Positions 16,859 through 25,807 of a stretch of DNA of 64,000 bases are shown piece by piece. A program made the position numbers and the translations under genes. Position 1 is the stretch's first letter. The number at the start of each line of letters is the position of its first letter. The DNA comes from Thermocatellispora tengchongensis (GTDB taxonomy: Bacteria; Actinomycetota; Actinomycetes; Streptosporangiales; Streptosporangiaceae), in NCBI RefSeq assembly GCF_014202315.1, contig NZ_JACHGN010000005.1, positions 186,001 to 250,000 of the forward strand. Direction: 5' to 3'. The notes under the pieces are model-generated. The model did no database searches and was not told where the DNA came from. It was given only the letters and a program-made list of their open reading frames with translations.

Positions 16859-17653
16859 TCACGGCAGCCAGGACACCCGGCCGCGCAGCGCGGCGTACCC
16901 GACGAACGCGACCACGTCGATCAGCGTGTGCGCGACCACCAGCGGCATCGCGCGACCCCAGCGCTGGTAGAGGCGGCCGAACACCAGCCCCATCACCACG
17001 TTGCCCACGAACCCGCCGAAGCCCTGGTACAGGTGGTACGAGCCGCGCAGCAGCGCCGAGACCGCGACGGCGCGCCAGGGCGACCAGCCGAGCTGGCCCA
17101 GCCGGTGCAACAGGTAGCCGGCGACCAGCACCTCCTCCAGCACCCCGTTCTGCGCGGCGGCGGCGATCAGCACGGGGATGCGCCACCACTCGTCCGGCAG
17201 GTCGCCGGCCACGACGTTCAGGTTGAACCCGGAGTAGTAGACGGCCAGGTAGAACGCCAGGCCGCTCCCGCCGATCGCCGCCGCGAGCAGCGTGCCGCGC
17301 AGCAGGTCGCGGCCCGGCTCACGCAGGTCGGCGCCGATCGTGCGCATCGACTCCCCGGAACGGGCGAGCAGGTACGCCACCAGCCCCACCGGCGCCAGCG
17401 CGATGGCGATGGCGACCAGTTGGAGCGCCAGATCCAGCCAGGGGCGGCCCGGCGCCCGCGACCCGACCAGCACCGCCTGCTGCTCGCCCAGCGCGCGCGG
17501 CGCGGTCAGCGCCCCGATGAACTGCACCAGCGCCCGCAGCGCGGACGCGCCGAGCGAGACGGCGAAGACGACCACGATCTCCGTGCCCGCGAGGCGGGGA
17601 GTCAGGCCGGACGGCAGCGAGGGGGCGGGGAGCCTGGTGACACCGGGACGCAT
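16859..17653 (-). CDS. CPBP-family intramembrane protease
   Basis: A 264-residue membrane protein of the CPBP (CAAX protease/bacteriocin-processing, Rce1-like) family with about seven or eight hydrophobic segments. Motif 1 is LEEVLVAGYL (Glu-Glu pair; the usual following Arg is Ala), motif 2 is LLRGSYHLYQG (His) and motif 3 is VAHTLIDVVAF (His). It would cleave within the membrane; the substrate is unknown. I use ATG 17653. A GTG at 17683 would add ten residues but its upstream GGAG touches the codon directly. Confidence 0.85.
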   Translation of the reverse strand: MRPGVTRLPAPSLPSGLTPRLAGTEIVVVFAVSLGASALRALVQFIGALTAPRALGEQQAVLVGSRAPGRPWLDLALQLVAIAIALAPVGLVAYLLARSGESMRTIGADLREPGRDLLRGTLLAAAIGGSGLAFYLAVYYSGFNLNVVAGDLPDEWWRIPVLIAAAAQNGVLEEVLVAGYLLHRLGQLGWSPWRAVAVSALLRGSYHLYQGFGGFVGNVVMGLVFGRLYQRWGRAMPLVVAHTLIDVVAFVGYAALRGRVSWLP

Positions 17654-17809
17654 GCCCAGAAGGCTAACGGGCCCGGCATACACCTCCGGTAAATGGCCCT
17701 CACCCGGGTTGACCGCATCGCGTGGAGAATCCCAATGAATTACCGGGATTACGCACCGCGTTGTGTCCTAAGGTTGCTGGGTGCGCCGACGCTCATCTGG
17801 ATCCGCGTC

Positions 17810-19273
17810 ATGACCGGCCCCGACGACGACGGCCTTGTGCCGGCCGACGCCGAGCTCATCCGCCTGACACGCGAGGGCGACCAGCACGCCTACTCCGAGC
17901 TGTACCGGCGGTACGCCGGGGCGGCGCGGGCGTGCGCGCGTTCCTTCGCCGCCGACCCGCACACGGTGGACGACCTGGTCGCCGAGTCCTTCGCCCGCGT
18001 CCTTTCCGTGCTCCGGCGCGGCAAGGGGCCTTCATCGGCGCTTTTCCCCTATTTACGGGCGACCATAAAGAATATCGCCTACGAATGGGCCTTCCTGAGC
18101 CGGCGCACGGTCCCGATCGGCGAGCACGGCGAGGAGGATCTCGGCTACACCGACATCGACTGGGCCTGGTGGAGCGACAACCAGCTCATCCGGCGGGCGT
18201 TCCAGAGCCTGCCGGCCCGCTGGCGCCTGGTGCTGTGGCGCACCGCAGTCGAGGGCGAGACGCCGTCGGCGCTGGCCGAGACCCTGGGCCTCAAGGCCAA
18301 CGCGGTCGCCGCCCTGGCGGTGCGGGCCCGCGAAGGGCTGCGCCTGGCGTACCTGCGGGCCCACATCAACGCCGGCCACCGCCCCGAGTGCCGCGACCAC
18401 GCCCTGCAGCTCGCCGCCCACGTCCGCCGCCCCCTGGGCCCCAAGCAGCGCCGCACCCTGGAGGCCCACCTGCTCGCCTGCGCCTCCTGCCGCCGCCTCG
18501 AGGCCGACCTGCGCGAGGTCAACAGCAGGCTCGGCGAACTCCTGGCCCCCCTCACCGTGGGCGCGGGCGGCGCCGGCGGCGCGGCCGGCCTCACGGCCTG
18601 GCTGTTCGGCGCCGCCCCCGGCGGCTGGCTCAGCGGCCTCGCCGCCGGCGTCGCGATCCTCGGCCTCGCCGGCGGCCTGGCCGGCGACCGCCCCACCGTC
18701 CCGGCCCCGCCCCTCCTCCCCGACCGGGGCGTCGAGCAGGGCACCCTCCCCCGCGACGACTCGGCGACGCGCGGCACGTACGACCCGATCCGCGGCGACC
18801 GTCCGCCCGTCCGCGACGCCGGCGACCAGGAACACAAATCCGAACGCCCATCCGACCCGGTCTCCCGGAAAGGACCCAAAGGCCCGAAGGAGCCCAGGAA
18901 ACACCAGACCAACGACAATGCGGCGAACCCCGACCGCGGCAAACCCCTGGAACCCCCGGGCCAGGCCAAGAACAAGGACAAGTCCCCCGAAACCGGCAAC
19001 GGAAATGGCAAGGGCAACGGGAATGGGAATGGGAATGACAAGGCGAAGGACCCGAAACAGGGCAAGAATCTCGGCCAGGGCCCCAAGACCGACCCGCCCC
19101 CGAAACCCGCCCCCGGCCCGAAGCACGACCCCGCCCCCGTCCCCGAGCCGAACGGCAACGCCAACGGCCTCGGCAACGGAAACGAAAACGCGAATGAAAA
19201 CGGTAACGGAAACGGTAACGGGCATGGGAACGAGCACGGGAACGGCAAGGGCAACAGGCCGGGGAGCGGGTGA
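17810..19273 (+). CDS. ECF sigma factor fused to zinc-finger anti-sigma-like domain and low-complexity tail
   Basis: A 487-residue protein. Residues about 10-80 are sigma region 2 (DQHAYSELYRRYAGAARACA, VDDLVAESFARVL) and 120-175 are region 4 (LPARWRLVLWRTAVEGETPSALAE). A zf-HC2-like motif follows (HLLACASC, pattern HxxxCxxC, near residue 222), then a Gly/Ala-rich transmembrane-like helix near 265-300. The last 170 residues are Pro, Lys, Asn and Gly rich. This layout matches actinobacterial ECF classes with a built-in anti-sigma domain. ATG 17735 has a better GGAG site but adds 25 codons with poor third-position GC, so I prefer 17810. No separate anti-sigma gene is adjacent. Confidence 0.85.
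   Translation: MTGPDDDGLVPADAELIRLTREGDQHAYSELYRRYAGAARACARSFAADPHTVDDLVAESFARVLSVLRRGKGPSSALFPYLRATIKNIAYEWAFLSRRTVPIGEHGEEDLGYTDIDWAWWSDNQLIRRAFQSLPARWRLVLWRTAVEGETPSALAETLGLKANAVAALAVRAREGLRLAYLRAHINAGHRPECRDHALQLAAHVRRPLGPKQRRTLEAHLLACASCRRLEADLREVNSRLGELLAPLTVGAGGAGGAAGLTAWLFGAAPGGWLSGLAAGVAILGLAGGLAGDRPTVPAPPLLPDRGVEQGTLPRDDSATRGTYDPIRGDRPPVRDAGDQEHKSERPSDPVSRKGPKGPKEPRKHQTNDNAANPDRGKPLEPPGQAKNKDKSPETGNGNGKGNGNGNGNDKAKDPKQGKNLGQGPKTDPPPKPAPGPKHDPAPVPEPNGNANGLGNGNENANENGNGNGNGHGNEHGNGKGNRPGSG
18960..19270 (+). repeat. Asn/Gly/Lys-coding low-complexity tail of the sigma factor gene
   Basis: Short AAC-GGN and AAT-GGN runs (for example 19000-19042 and 19192-19258) encode NGNGNGN-type sequence. 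This is the most adenine-rich coding stretch nearby and contrasts with the flanking GC-rich DNA. The predicted protein would be disordered and extracellular if the upstream helix spans the membrane. Confidence 0.75.
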
Positions 19274-19783
19274 GCGCACGCGGCCATGACCGGCCCGGCC
19301 ACCCCGGAAGGCGAGTTCGCCACCTGCGGCCAGAACCCGGTCAGCGGAGCACCCAGCGAGACGACCTTGGAGGCGGCCCGCCACCAGGCCCGCCGCGTCG
19401 TCGCCGTCACCGCCGCACTCAAGGCGCGCCGCGCGGACGCGGACCCGTGCCGGGCGTCCGCGACCGGCATGCCGCGGGGATCGCCCGGCGGGGACGGCAT
19501 CCCGCTCGCCCGCCTGCACATGAAGGTGCGGCCGGTCACCCGGCCTGGCGGGTTCCGCCGGCGCCCACCGGGATCGCAGGCCGCCGAGCCGGTCGTCACA
19601 GACCCCGCTTGATCGCGTCTCATCCCCTCCCCCTGCCCCCAGGACCGGAGCCCGGCGGCTCCCGGCCCCCTGACGCCGCCCCGGGTGTGCGCCTCGGCAC
19701 GGCAGGGCAGCATCAGCTCATATGCCCTGCCGGGCCCTCTTCGCAGGTCGCGGCGGGGCGGTCACGGGGGAAGGAGACGGGGC
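19274..19783. other. 510-bp gap without a convincing gene
   Basis: A 108-codon plus-strand frame (19286-19612) exists but has no recognisable domain, no good ribosome site and weak codon bias. The minus-strand frames are equally poor. The region could hold a decayed gene or the terminator of the sigma factor gene; no strong hairpin was seen. Confidence 0.5.
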
Positions 19784-20155
19784 ATGTTCAAGGACACCAG
19801 GGCGTACAGCGGGTTCGCGGTCAAGGACGTCGCCGAGGCGAAGCGGTTCTACGGTGAGACGCTCGGGATCGAGGTCTCGGAGGCGAACGGGATGCTGACG
19901 CTGCGCCTCGGCGGTGGCACCCAGGTGCTGGTCTATCCCAAACCAGACCATACGCCGGCGACGTACACGATCCTCAACTTCCCGGTGCCCGACATCGAGG
20001 CCGCGGTGGACGAGCTGGCGCGGCGCGGGGTGCGGTTCGAGCGGTACGAGGGCTTCGACATGGACGACAAGGGGATCGCGCGGGGGCAGGGGCCGGCCAT
20101 CGCCTGGTTCACGGACCCGTCGGGGAACATCCTGTCGGTGCTCCAGGAGGGTTAG
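19784..20155 (+). CDS. VOC-superfamily protein (glyoxalase-like)
   Basis: A 123-residue vicinal-oxygen-chelate fold protein: [38 protein letters not shown] and the terminal [16 protein letters not shown] are the standard beta-alpha-beta-beta-beta repeats. Conserved metal-ligand positions are only partly present (the terminal Glu is replaced by VLQ), so it may be a binding protein rather than an enzyme. ATG 19784 has GGAG 7 nt upstream. It ends 8 bp from the convergent transpeptidase gene. Confidence 0.87.
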   Translation: MFKDTRAYSGFAVKDVAEAKRFYGETLGIEVSEANGMLTLRLGGGTQVLVYPKPDHTPATYTILNFPVPDIEAAVDELARRGVRFERYEGFDMDDKGIARGQGPAIAWFTDPSGNILSVLQEG

Positions 20156-20163
20156 GCCGGGGG

Positions 20164-21372
20164 TCAGCCGTTGACCGGCTTGCCCAGCGCGCTGCCGGCC
20201 AGCCACTCGCTCCAGGACTTCGCCCACGGGGTCGGGCCGTTGCCGAACCGGAGTTTGCGCGAGGTGCCGGTGACCTCGATGATGTCGCCGCGGTTGGTGA
20301 ACTCGTAGAACCAGCGGGCGTTCTCCGGGCTGGCGTTGACGCAGCCGTGGCTGACGTTGGAGTTGCCCTGGGCGTCGGTGGACCAGGGGGCGGCGTGGAA
20401 GAAGGTGCCGCTGTAGGTCATCCGGACGTTCCACTTGGTGGGGATGCGGTACTCTCCCGGGTTCCCGGTGGTGGCCGAGTCCATGATCATGTCGGCGACC
20501 TTCTCCTGCGCGATCATGATGCCGGAGTAGCTGTCGTCGCCGGGCTTGCCCAGGCTGACCGGGATCGTGCGGACGACCTTGCCGTTGCTGGTCACCACGG
20601 CCCGGTGCGTCTTGGCGCTGATCTTGGTGATGTGGCGGGGGCCGACGGTGAAGCGGAGTGTGCGGTCCTTGGCGCCCCACAGGTCCGCGCCGGCGCGCAC
20701 CCCGGCGAGGTGGGCCACGACCGTGACCTTCTGGCCGGTGGGCCAGTACTCGCGCGGCCGGAACTGGACCTCCTTGTCGCTGACCCAGCTCCAGGCGCCC
20801 TCGACCGGCTTGGACATCCTCACCTCCAGCGCCCGCTCGATCGCGGCGCGGTAGCGGCGGGAGCGTACGGGCTGGGAGAGCAGGAGCTGCACCGGCATGC
20901 CGACGCCGACGGTCTCGCCGTCCAGGGGGGCCATGCCGCTCTCCAGCTTGCGCCGGGGCTTGAGCGTGGTGAAGGTGGCGGTGCCGGTGACCTGCTCGCC
21001 GTCGGTGCCGGTCGCGGCGGCCCGGACCGTGTACGTCGTGGAGGGGCGCAACGTCCAGCGGGGCCGCCAGGTGCCGTCCTCGGCCAGCGTGCCCTTGACC
21101 TGCCTGCCCTTGGCGTCGGCCACCGTGACGGAGTCGAGCCTGCCCCCGGTCACCTTGACCGCGACGGGCGTGTCGGGGGCGACCTTCTCGGTCCCGTCGG
21201 CGGGGGTGATGGCGAGCCTGGCCACCGGCCCCGTGGGCGCCCGCTCCTCCCCCGCGCCGCCGCCCGGCGCACCCGGTGCTCCCGGTGTTCCCGAGGTGCA
21301 GGAGGCGGTCAGCAGCAGCGCCGCGGCGAGCACGCCCGCGGCGGCGCTGGTCATGGTCCGGCCGTTCGTCAT
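20164..21372 (-). CDS. L,D-transpeptidase lipoprotein (Ig-YkuD)
   Basis: A 402-residue peptidoglycan cross-linking enzyme that makes 3-3 links. The signal peptide ends at LTASC (Cys25), placing it on the outer face of the membrane. Two Ig-like domains follow (about 45-245), then the YkuD catalytic domain with the active-site motif SHGCVN near residues 341-346. The order matches mycobacterial LdtMt2-type enzymes. ATG 21372 has GGGAGG nine bases upstream. The upstream divergent region is AT-richer (TTTATGCGAGTTATAG) and probably holds its promoter. Confidence 0.93.
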   Translation of the reverse strand: MTNGRTMTSAAAGVLAAALLLTASCTSGTPGAPGAPGGGAGEERAPTGPVARLAITPADGTEKVAPDTPVAVKVTGGRLDSVTVADAKGRQVKGTLAEDGTWRPRWTLRPSTTYTVRAAATGTDGEQVTGTATFTTLKPRRKLESGMAPLDGETVGVGMPVQLLLSQPVRSRRYRAAIERALEVRMSKPVEGAWSWVSDKEVQFRPREYWPTGQKVTVVAHLAGVRAGADLWGAKDRTLRFTVGPRHITKISAKTHRAVVTSNGKVVRTIPVSLGKPGDDSYSGIMIAQEKVADMIMDSATTGNPGEYRIPTKWNVRMTYSGTFFHAAPWSTDAQGNSNVSHGCVNASPENARWFYEFTNRGDIIEVTGTSRKLRFGNGPTPWAKSWSEWLAGSALGKPVNG

Positions 21373-21583
21373 CAGAGGGAACCTCCCACCTGCGACACGT
21401 CCTGACATGTCCACTTTATGCGAGTTATAGAGAGGATTTACGCAACCGTGGGGTGACATGGCACCACTACTGTCCCGGCCACGCGCCCTCATGCACGCGG
21501 TCACCTGCCGGGCACGATCGGCCCGGCGGCCTCCGCGGCGCCGGGCCGGCGGCCGGCCGCGAAGGCGCCGGTCTCCCCGCGAG

Positions 21584-22405
21584 TTAGTCCTGCTCGCGCG
21601 GCGACGGGGCCGCGGTCAGCGCGACGGCGGCCTCTCCCGTGTAGACCTGGAAGGTCAGCGACTCCTGCAGGTACAGCTCCACCGTGGCGGCGTCGTGGGA
21701 GAGGTAGCCGATCGACAGGTCCTGGCCGAGGTGCAGCGCGTAGTCGCCGCCCCGGGTGGACAGCAGGAACGCCCCGTCGATCGCCGGCGCCCAGATGATG
21801 TCGCCGTCGATGACCCGGGTCAGGTGCTCGTGGATCGGGTAGCCGTGGTCAGAGGTCTCGTTCACCGCGGTGTACGCCTCGGCGCTCAGCGCCAGCGAGT
21901 ACGGCCCGGCGACGCCGGCCAGCCGCAGCGCCGAGACGGCCTGGCTGATCGTGTTGGGATACGCGCGCACGTCGGCGGGCAGGGTCAGCGCCGGGTTGGT
22001 GGCGGCGGCGCGGATGCCCTCGATCCCGGCGGCGGCGTAGCCCTCGAAGATCGCCCGGTCCTCGGCGAAGGCGATCTGCCGGGCGGCGTCCTTGACCGGC
22101 TGCCAGTCGGCGTCCTTCGCGCCGCGCTCCACGTCGTCGATCTCACGCCGGTCCAGGGTGAACGGCACGCGCAGCTCGACGAGCGGCAGCGCGCGGCGTA
22201 CGTGGGAGACCACGCCGGGCGCGGGCGGGTCGATCGGGTCGAGGCGGCCGGTGCCGACCGCGGCCAGCTCGACGCCGCCGGGCTCGGGCACGTCCACCAG
22301 CCTGCGGCCGGCGAGGTGCCTGCTGAAGGTGCGCCGCGCCTCCTCCTCCAGATCGGCCCAGGCCGCCGCGGAGATGGGGGCGAGTTCGCGGTGCAGGTTG
22401 TTCAT
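21584..22405 (-). CDS. enc: Family 1 encapsulin shell protein
   Basis: A 273-residue HK97-fold protein that self-assembles into a nanocompartment. Landmarks are the N-terminal helix MNNLHRELAPISAAAWADLEEEA, GRRLVDVPEPGG, the E-loop region VVSHVRRALPLVELRVPFTL, EDRAIFEGYAAAGIEG and the end YLQESLTFQVYTGEAAVAL. The length is normal for the family. ATG 22405 follows AGGAG and lies 19 bp after the DyP peroxidase stop, so the two are co-transcribed. Its cargo is the DyP peroxidase encoded just upstream. Confidence 0.96.
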   Translation of the reverse strand: MNNLHRELAPISAAAWADLEEEARRTFSRHLAGRRLVDVPEPGGVELAAVGTGRLDPIDPPAPGVVSHVRRALPLVELRVPFTLDRREIDDVERGAKDADWQPVKDAARQIAFAEDRAIFEGYAAAGIEGIRAAATNPALTLPADVRAYPNTISQAVSALRLAGVAGPYSLALSAEAYTAVNETSDHGYPIHEHLTRVIDGDIIWAPAIDGAFLLSTRGGDYALHLGQDLSIGYLSHDAATVELYLQESLTFQVYTGEAAVALTAAPSPREQD

Positions 22406-22424
22406 TGCTTGCGGGCTCCTACTC

Positions 22425-23498
22425 TCACTTCGCCGGCTTCAGGTCGCCGATGCCCAGCGACCCGTCGTACGTGGGGACGTCCACCGCCCCGGCCGCGGGC
22501 GCGGCGGGCGGGCCGGGCGGGTCGTCCAGGAAGTCGGCGGACGGGACGTAGAACAGCGACCCGGTGACCGCCGTGGAGAAGTCGAGCAGCCGGTCGTGCC
22601 CGGTCCCGGGGCGGCCGAGGAACATGTTGCGCAGCATCTCCTCGGTGACCGCGGGGGTGGCGGAGTAGCCGATGAAGTAGGTGCCGAACTCCCCGCGCCC
22701 GGGGGCGCCGAAGGCCATGTTGTCGCGCAGGATCTGCCGCTCGGTGCCGTCGGGGCCGACGATCGTGTTCAGCGCGACGTGGGAGTCGGGGGGCAGGACG
22801 TCGTCGGCCAGCTCGATGTCGGCCAGCTTGGTACGCCCGACGGCGCGCTCCTGCTCCTCCACGCTCAGCGTGTTCCACGCGGCCAGGTCGTGCAGGTACT
22901 TCTGCACGATGACGTAGCTCCCGCCCGCGAACTCCGGGTCCTCCTCGCCGACGATGACGGCGGCGCGGGCGGCGGCCCCCGTCGGGTTCTCGGTGCCGTC
23001 CACGAAGCCGAGCAGGTCACGCTGGTCGAAGTACTTGAACCCCTGCACCTCGTCCTGGACGGTGACCGCGCCGCCGAGCCGGTTCATGATCTGCGTGGCC
23101 AGCTCGAAGCACAGGTCCATCTGCTGGGCCCGGATGTGGAACAGCAGGTCGCCGGGCGTCGCCGGGGCCCGGTGCCGCTCCCCGGCCAGCTCACGGAACG
23201 GGTGCAGCTCGGCGGGCCGCGGCCCGGCGAACAGCCGGTCCCAGGCGTCGGAGCCGATCCCGGTCACGCAGGTCAGCCCGGCCTGCGGCACCCGGAACCC
23301 GACCGACCGGACCAGCCCTGCCAGGTCGGGCAGCAGCTCGCGTACGACGGGCTCCCCGCCGGGATCGACCGTCACGACGAGGAAGATCGCCGAGCTGGTC
23401 AGCGGCGCCAGCACCTCCTGCGGAGTGACCTCGCGCATCCCGATCCCCGCCCTCCCCTCCAGGCCCCGCAAGCCCGTACGCCCGCCGAGTGTAGTCAT
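22425..23498 (-). CDS. DyP-type peroxidase with encapsulin-targeting peptide
   Basis: A 357-residue heme peroxidase of the dye-decolorizing family. The catalytic FVDGTENP motif (distal Asp) is near residue 150, a proximal His is in PPDSHVALNT, and the distal Arg is in the LRDNMAFG region. The C-terminus reads DGSLGIGDLKPAK, which matches the encapsulin cargo-loading consensus (SLGIGSL-type), after a Pro/Ala-rich linker. This predicts packaging inside the encapsulin. ATG 23498 is preferred over a TTG at 23507; GAGG lies about ten bases upstream. The gene starts 38 bp after the fetB-like stop. Confidence 0.95.
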   Translation of the reverse strand: MTTLGGRTGLRGLEGRAGIGMREVTPQEVLAPLTSSAIFLVVTVDPGGEPVVRELLPDLAGLVRSVGFRVPQAGLTCVTGIGSDAWDRLFAGPRPAELHPFRELAGERHRAPATPGDLLFHIRAQQMDLCFELATQIMNRLGGAVTVQDEVQGFKYFDQRDLLGFVDGTENPTGAAARAAVIVGEEDPEFAGGSYVIVQKYLHDLAAWNTLSVEEQERAVGRTKLADIELADDVLPPDSHVALNTIVGPDGTERQILRDNMAFGAPGRGEFGTYFIGYSATPAVTEEMLRNMFLGRPGTGHDRLLDFSTAVTGSLFYVPSADFLDDPPGPPAAPAAGAVDVPTYDGSLGIGDLKPAK

Positions 23499-23536
23499 CC
23501 CCGGCAAACCTCACGAAGCACCAATAAATTCCTAGA

Positions 23537-24301
23537 TCACCCACGCTGCCCGGCATCGGCGGCGAACCGCCCCCGGGCCACCAGCTCGGTGGTGACCAGC
23601 ACCGCGACGGCCTCGGCGGCGAGCAGCGCGACCAGCACGACGAGCTGCACCACCCCGGCCTCGATCGGCCCCGCCCCGCCGAGCAGCATGCCGACGAACG
23701 CCCCCGGCAGCACGACCAGCCCGACCGTCCTGGTCTGGTCGAGCGCGGGCACCAGCGCCTGCGCCGCCGCCCTCCGGCAGATCTCCAGGTGCGCGTCCCG
23801 GGGGCTGAACCCGAGCGCGAGCGCGGCCTCCACCTCTCCCCGCCGCTGCACCAGCTCGTCCACCGCCCGCTTGCCCGCCAGCGCGGTCGCGGTCAGGCAG
23901 CCGCCCAGCAGAATGCCGGTGATCGGGATGAGCACGATCCCCTCCAGCCGCGCCGCCCCGCTCCCCACCAGCAACAGCAGCACCGGCACCGGCCCCGCCG
24001 CCATCGGCAGCGCCGCCCACCACACCGCCCACCCCTTCGTGATCCGCCGCCCCGCGGTGTAGGTCGCCACGCCGTACATGAGCAGCAGGAACGCCACCAC
24101 GGCCGGCAACACCCCGATCGCCCAGGCGATCACCAGCGACACCACCGCGAGCTGCACGGCCGCACGCACACAGGCGGTCACGACCGCCGCCGCATACCCC
24201 AACCGCCCCACCCACGCCACCACGGCGGCCCCGGCGACCAGCACGGCCAGCACGATCCCCAAACCCGGCGAAATCACAATCAACGTCGAAGAAGACTCCA
24301 C
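23537..24301 (-). CDS. fetB: FetB-like ABC permease (UPF0014)
   Basis: A 254-residue membrane protein of the UPF0014/FetB family, known from E. coli FetAB as an iron exporter. About seven hydrophobic segments are visible, with the family core RAAVQLAVVSLVIAW, PITGILLGGCLTATALAGKR, ALALGFSPRDAHLEICRRA and VGLVVLPGAFVGMLLGGA. No FetA-type ATPase gene lies next to it, so the ATPase must be elsewhere or shared. GTG 24301 with GGGAGGA nine bases upstream is preferred over the TTG at 24310. It is 38 bp upstream of the DyP gene on the same strand. The iron role is inference by family. Confidence 0.88.
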   Translation of the reverse strand: MESSSTLIVISPGLGIVLAVLVAGAAVVAWVGRLGYAAAVVTACVRAAVQLAVVSLVIAWAIGVLPAVVAFLLLMYGVATYTAGRRITKGWAVWWAALPMAAGPVPVLLLLVGSGAARLEGIVLIPITGILLGGCLTATALAGKRAVDELVQRRGEVEAALALGFSPRDAHLEICRRAAAQALVPALDQTRTVGLVVLPGAFVGMLLGGAGPIEAGVVQLVVLVALLAAEAVAVLVTTELVARGRFAADAGQRG

Positions 24302-25126
24302 AACCCCCAATCCTCCCGAACCCCACTCACTTCTCAGGCGCCAGGGGACCTCGCCGCGAGCCGGCTCCGGTCTTCCCTATGGGGCGCCGGGACGGCATCG
24401 CCGCAGACCACCTCGCAGGCACCACGCCCCGCCTCGCCACCTCGCACGCACCCCGCACTCCGCACGCCCGCGGTGCGGCGTCCGCAGCGCGGCCCAGCGG
24501 GGCAAGGCCGAGGCCCGAGGGACACAGCGCGAGCTCGACAGGCGCAACGCGAGCCCCACGAGGCAGCGCAAGGCGGGATGGGGGTTGTGACGAGGGGTGG
24601 CGGTGCGGGGCTGTCAGGGACATGGCTCGCCCGCCATCTCCCAATCGGATCGCCGGGCCGGCCGCCGTCGCTTCCGGCGCGCGCTCCGACCTCGGCCTTC
24701 CCCCATGGCGCCGCGACGGCGAGAGGTGGTACGGCGCTGCCCGGCGCCCATGTCAGAACCGCCACCGATCGGCCGGTGCCATCTTCCGCCCCGCACATCC
24801 GGCACTCCGGGCACCCTCACGACCGTGACCCGTCAGGGTGCGAGCCGGACCCGGGGTGCACCACCGTGAGGGCGCGACGTGCCCGCAGGGCGGGCCGTAG
24901 ACGACGCGCGGCGCAACGGACGCACCGCGGCGGCGCGGCGTCCGCAGCGCGGGCGCCGGGCGCGAGGCCGAGGCCGGGGGCAGGCCCGAGACGACGGCCC
25001 GAGCCCGAGACCTGACGGGCGAGAGGATCGCACGGGCAAGAGGCGAGACCCCACGGGCACGAGACCGGGGCGTGGCGGAGGGGGGTGCCCGGGGGACGCG
25101 GCGGCCGGCGCGTACCGGGGTGGGGG
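24302..25126. other. 825-bp gap with imperfect internal duplication
   Basis: No frame here has a domain, ribosome site and sensible codon bias together. The region is very GC-rich and contains two diverged copies of a roughly 60-bp block whose cores share an identical 18-mer GCGGCGTCCGCAGCGCGG at 24475 and 24935. The right end is purine-rich. It may hold the terminator of the response-regulator operon, but I cannot define one. Confidence 0.5.
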
Positions 25127-25807
25127 TCAGGGGCGGGGGCGGGGGCGGACCATGCCGGTTTCGTAGGCGATGATCACCAGCTGGGCGCGGTCGTGGGCGC
25201 CGAGTTTGAGCATGGCACGGTTGACGTGGGTCTTGGCGGTCATCGGGCTGATGCCGAGGCGGGTGGCGATCTCCTCGTTGGTCAGGCCGGTCGCGACCAT
25301 GGCCATCACCTCGCGCTCGCGGTCGGTCAGCGCCGCCAGGGCGGCTGGTTCGCCGGTGTCCCGGGTGGCGTCGGGGGCGGACAGGAAGCGGGTGATCAGG
25401 CCCTTGGTCGCCGTGGGCGACAGCAGGGCGTCGCCGCGGGCCACCACGCGGATGGCCTCCTGGAGCTCGGGGGCCTCCACGCCCTTGCCGAGGAAGCCGC
25501 TGGCTCCGGCGCGGAGCGCGGCGAAGACGTACTCGTCGATCTCGAAGGTGGTCAGGACCAGCACCCGGACGCCGGCGAGGTCCGGGTCGGCGGTGATCTC
25601 GGCGGTGGCGGCGATGCCGTCGGTGCCCGGCATGCGCAGGTCCATCAGAACCACGTCGGGGCGGGTCTCGCGGGCCAGGCGCACGGCCTCGCCGCCCGTG
25701 CCGGCCTCGCCGACCACGGTGAGGTCGGGCGCGGCGTTCACCAGGACCCGGAACCCGGCCCGGACCAGGGCCTGGTCGTCGGCGAGCAGGACGCGGACGG
25801 CCGTCAT
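25127..25807 (-). CDS. NarL/FixJ-family response regulator
   Basis: A 226-residue DNA-binding regulator. The receiver domain begins VRVLLADDQALVRAGF and has the phospho-acceptor Asp in DVVLMDLRMPG (near residue 54) and a conserved Lys in GFLGKGV. The C-terminal LuxR-type HTH reads LTDREREVMAMVATGLTNEE onward. ATG 25807 overlaps the histidine kinase stop by 4 bp, so the two form a pair. No obvious target gene sits next to the pair. Confidence 0.94.
   Translation of the reverse strand: MTAVRVLLADDQALVRAGFRVLVNAAPDLTVVGEAGTGGEAVRLARETRPDVVLMDLRMPGTDGIAATAEITADPDLAGVRVLVLTTFEIDEYVFAALRAGASGFLGKGVEAPELQEAIRVVARGDALLSPTATKGLITRFLSAPDATRDTGEPAALAALTDREREVMAMVATGLTNEEIATRLGISPMTAKTHVNRAMLKLGAHDRAQLVIIAYETGMVRPRPRP

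Noticed and set aside
19286-19612. 108-codon plus-strand frame after the sigma factor gene
   Set aside because: No domain, no good ribosome site and weak codon bias.
24334-24798. 154-codon minus-strand frame in the gene desert
   Set aside because: Low-complexity Ala/Arg/Gly/Pro translation and no conserved motif.
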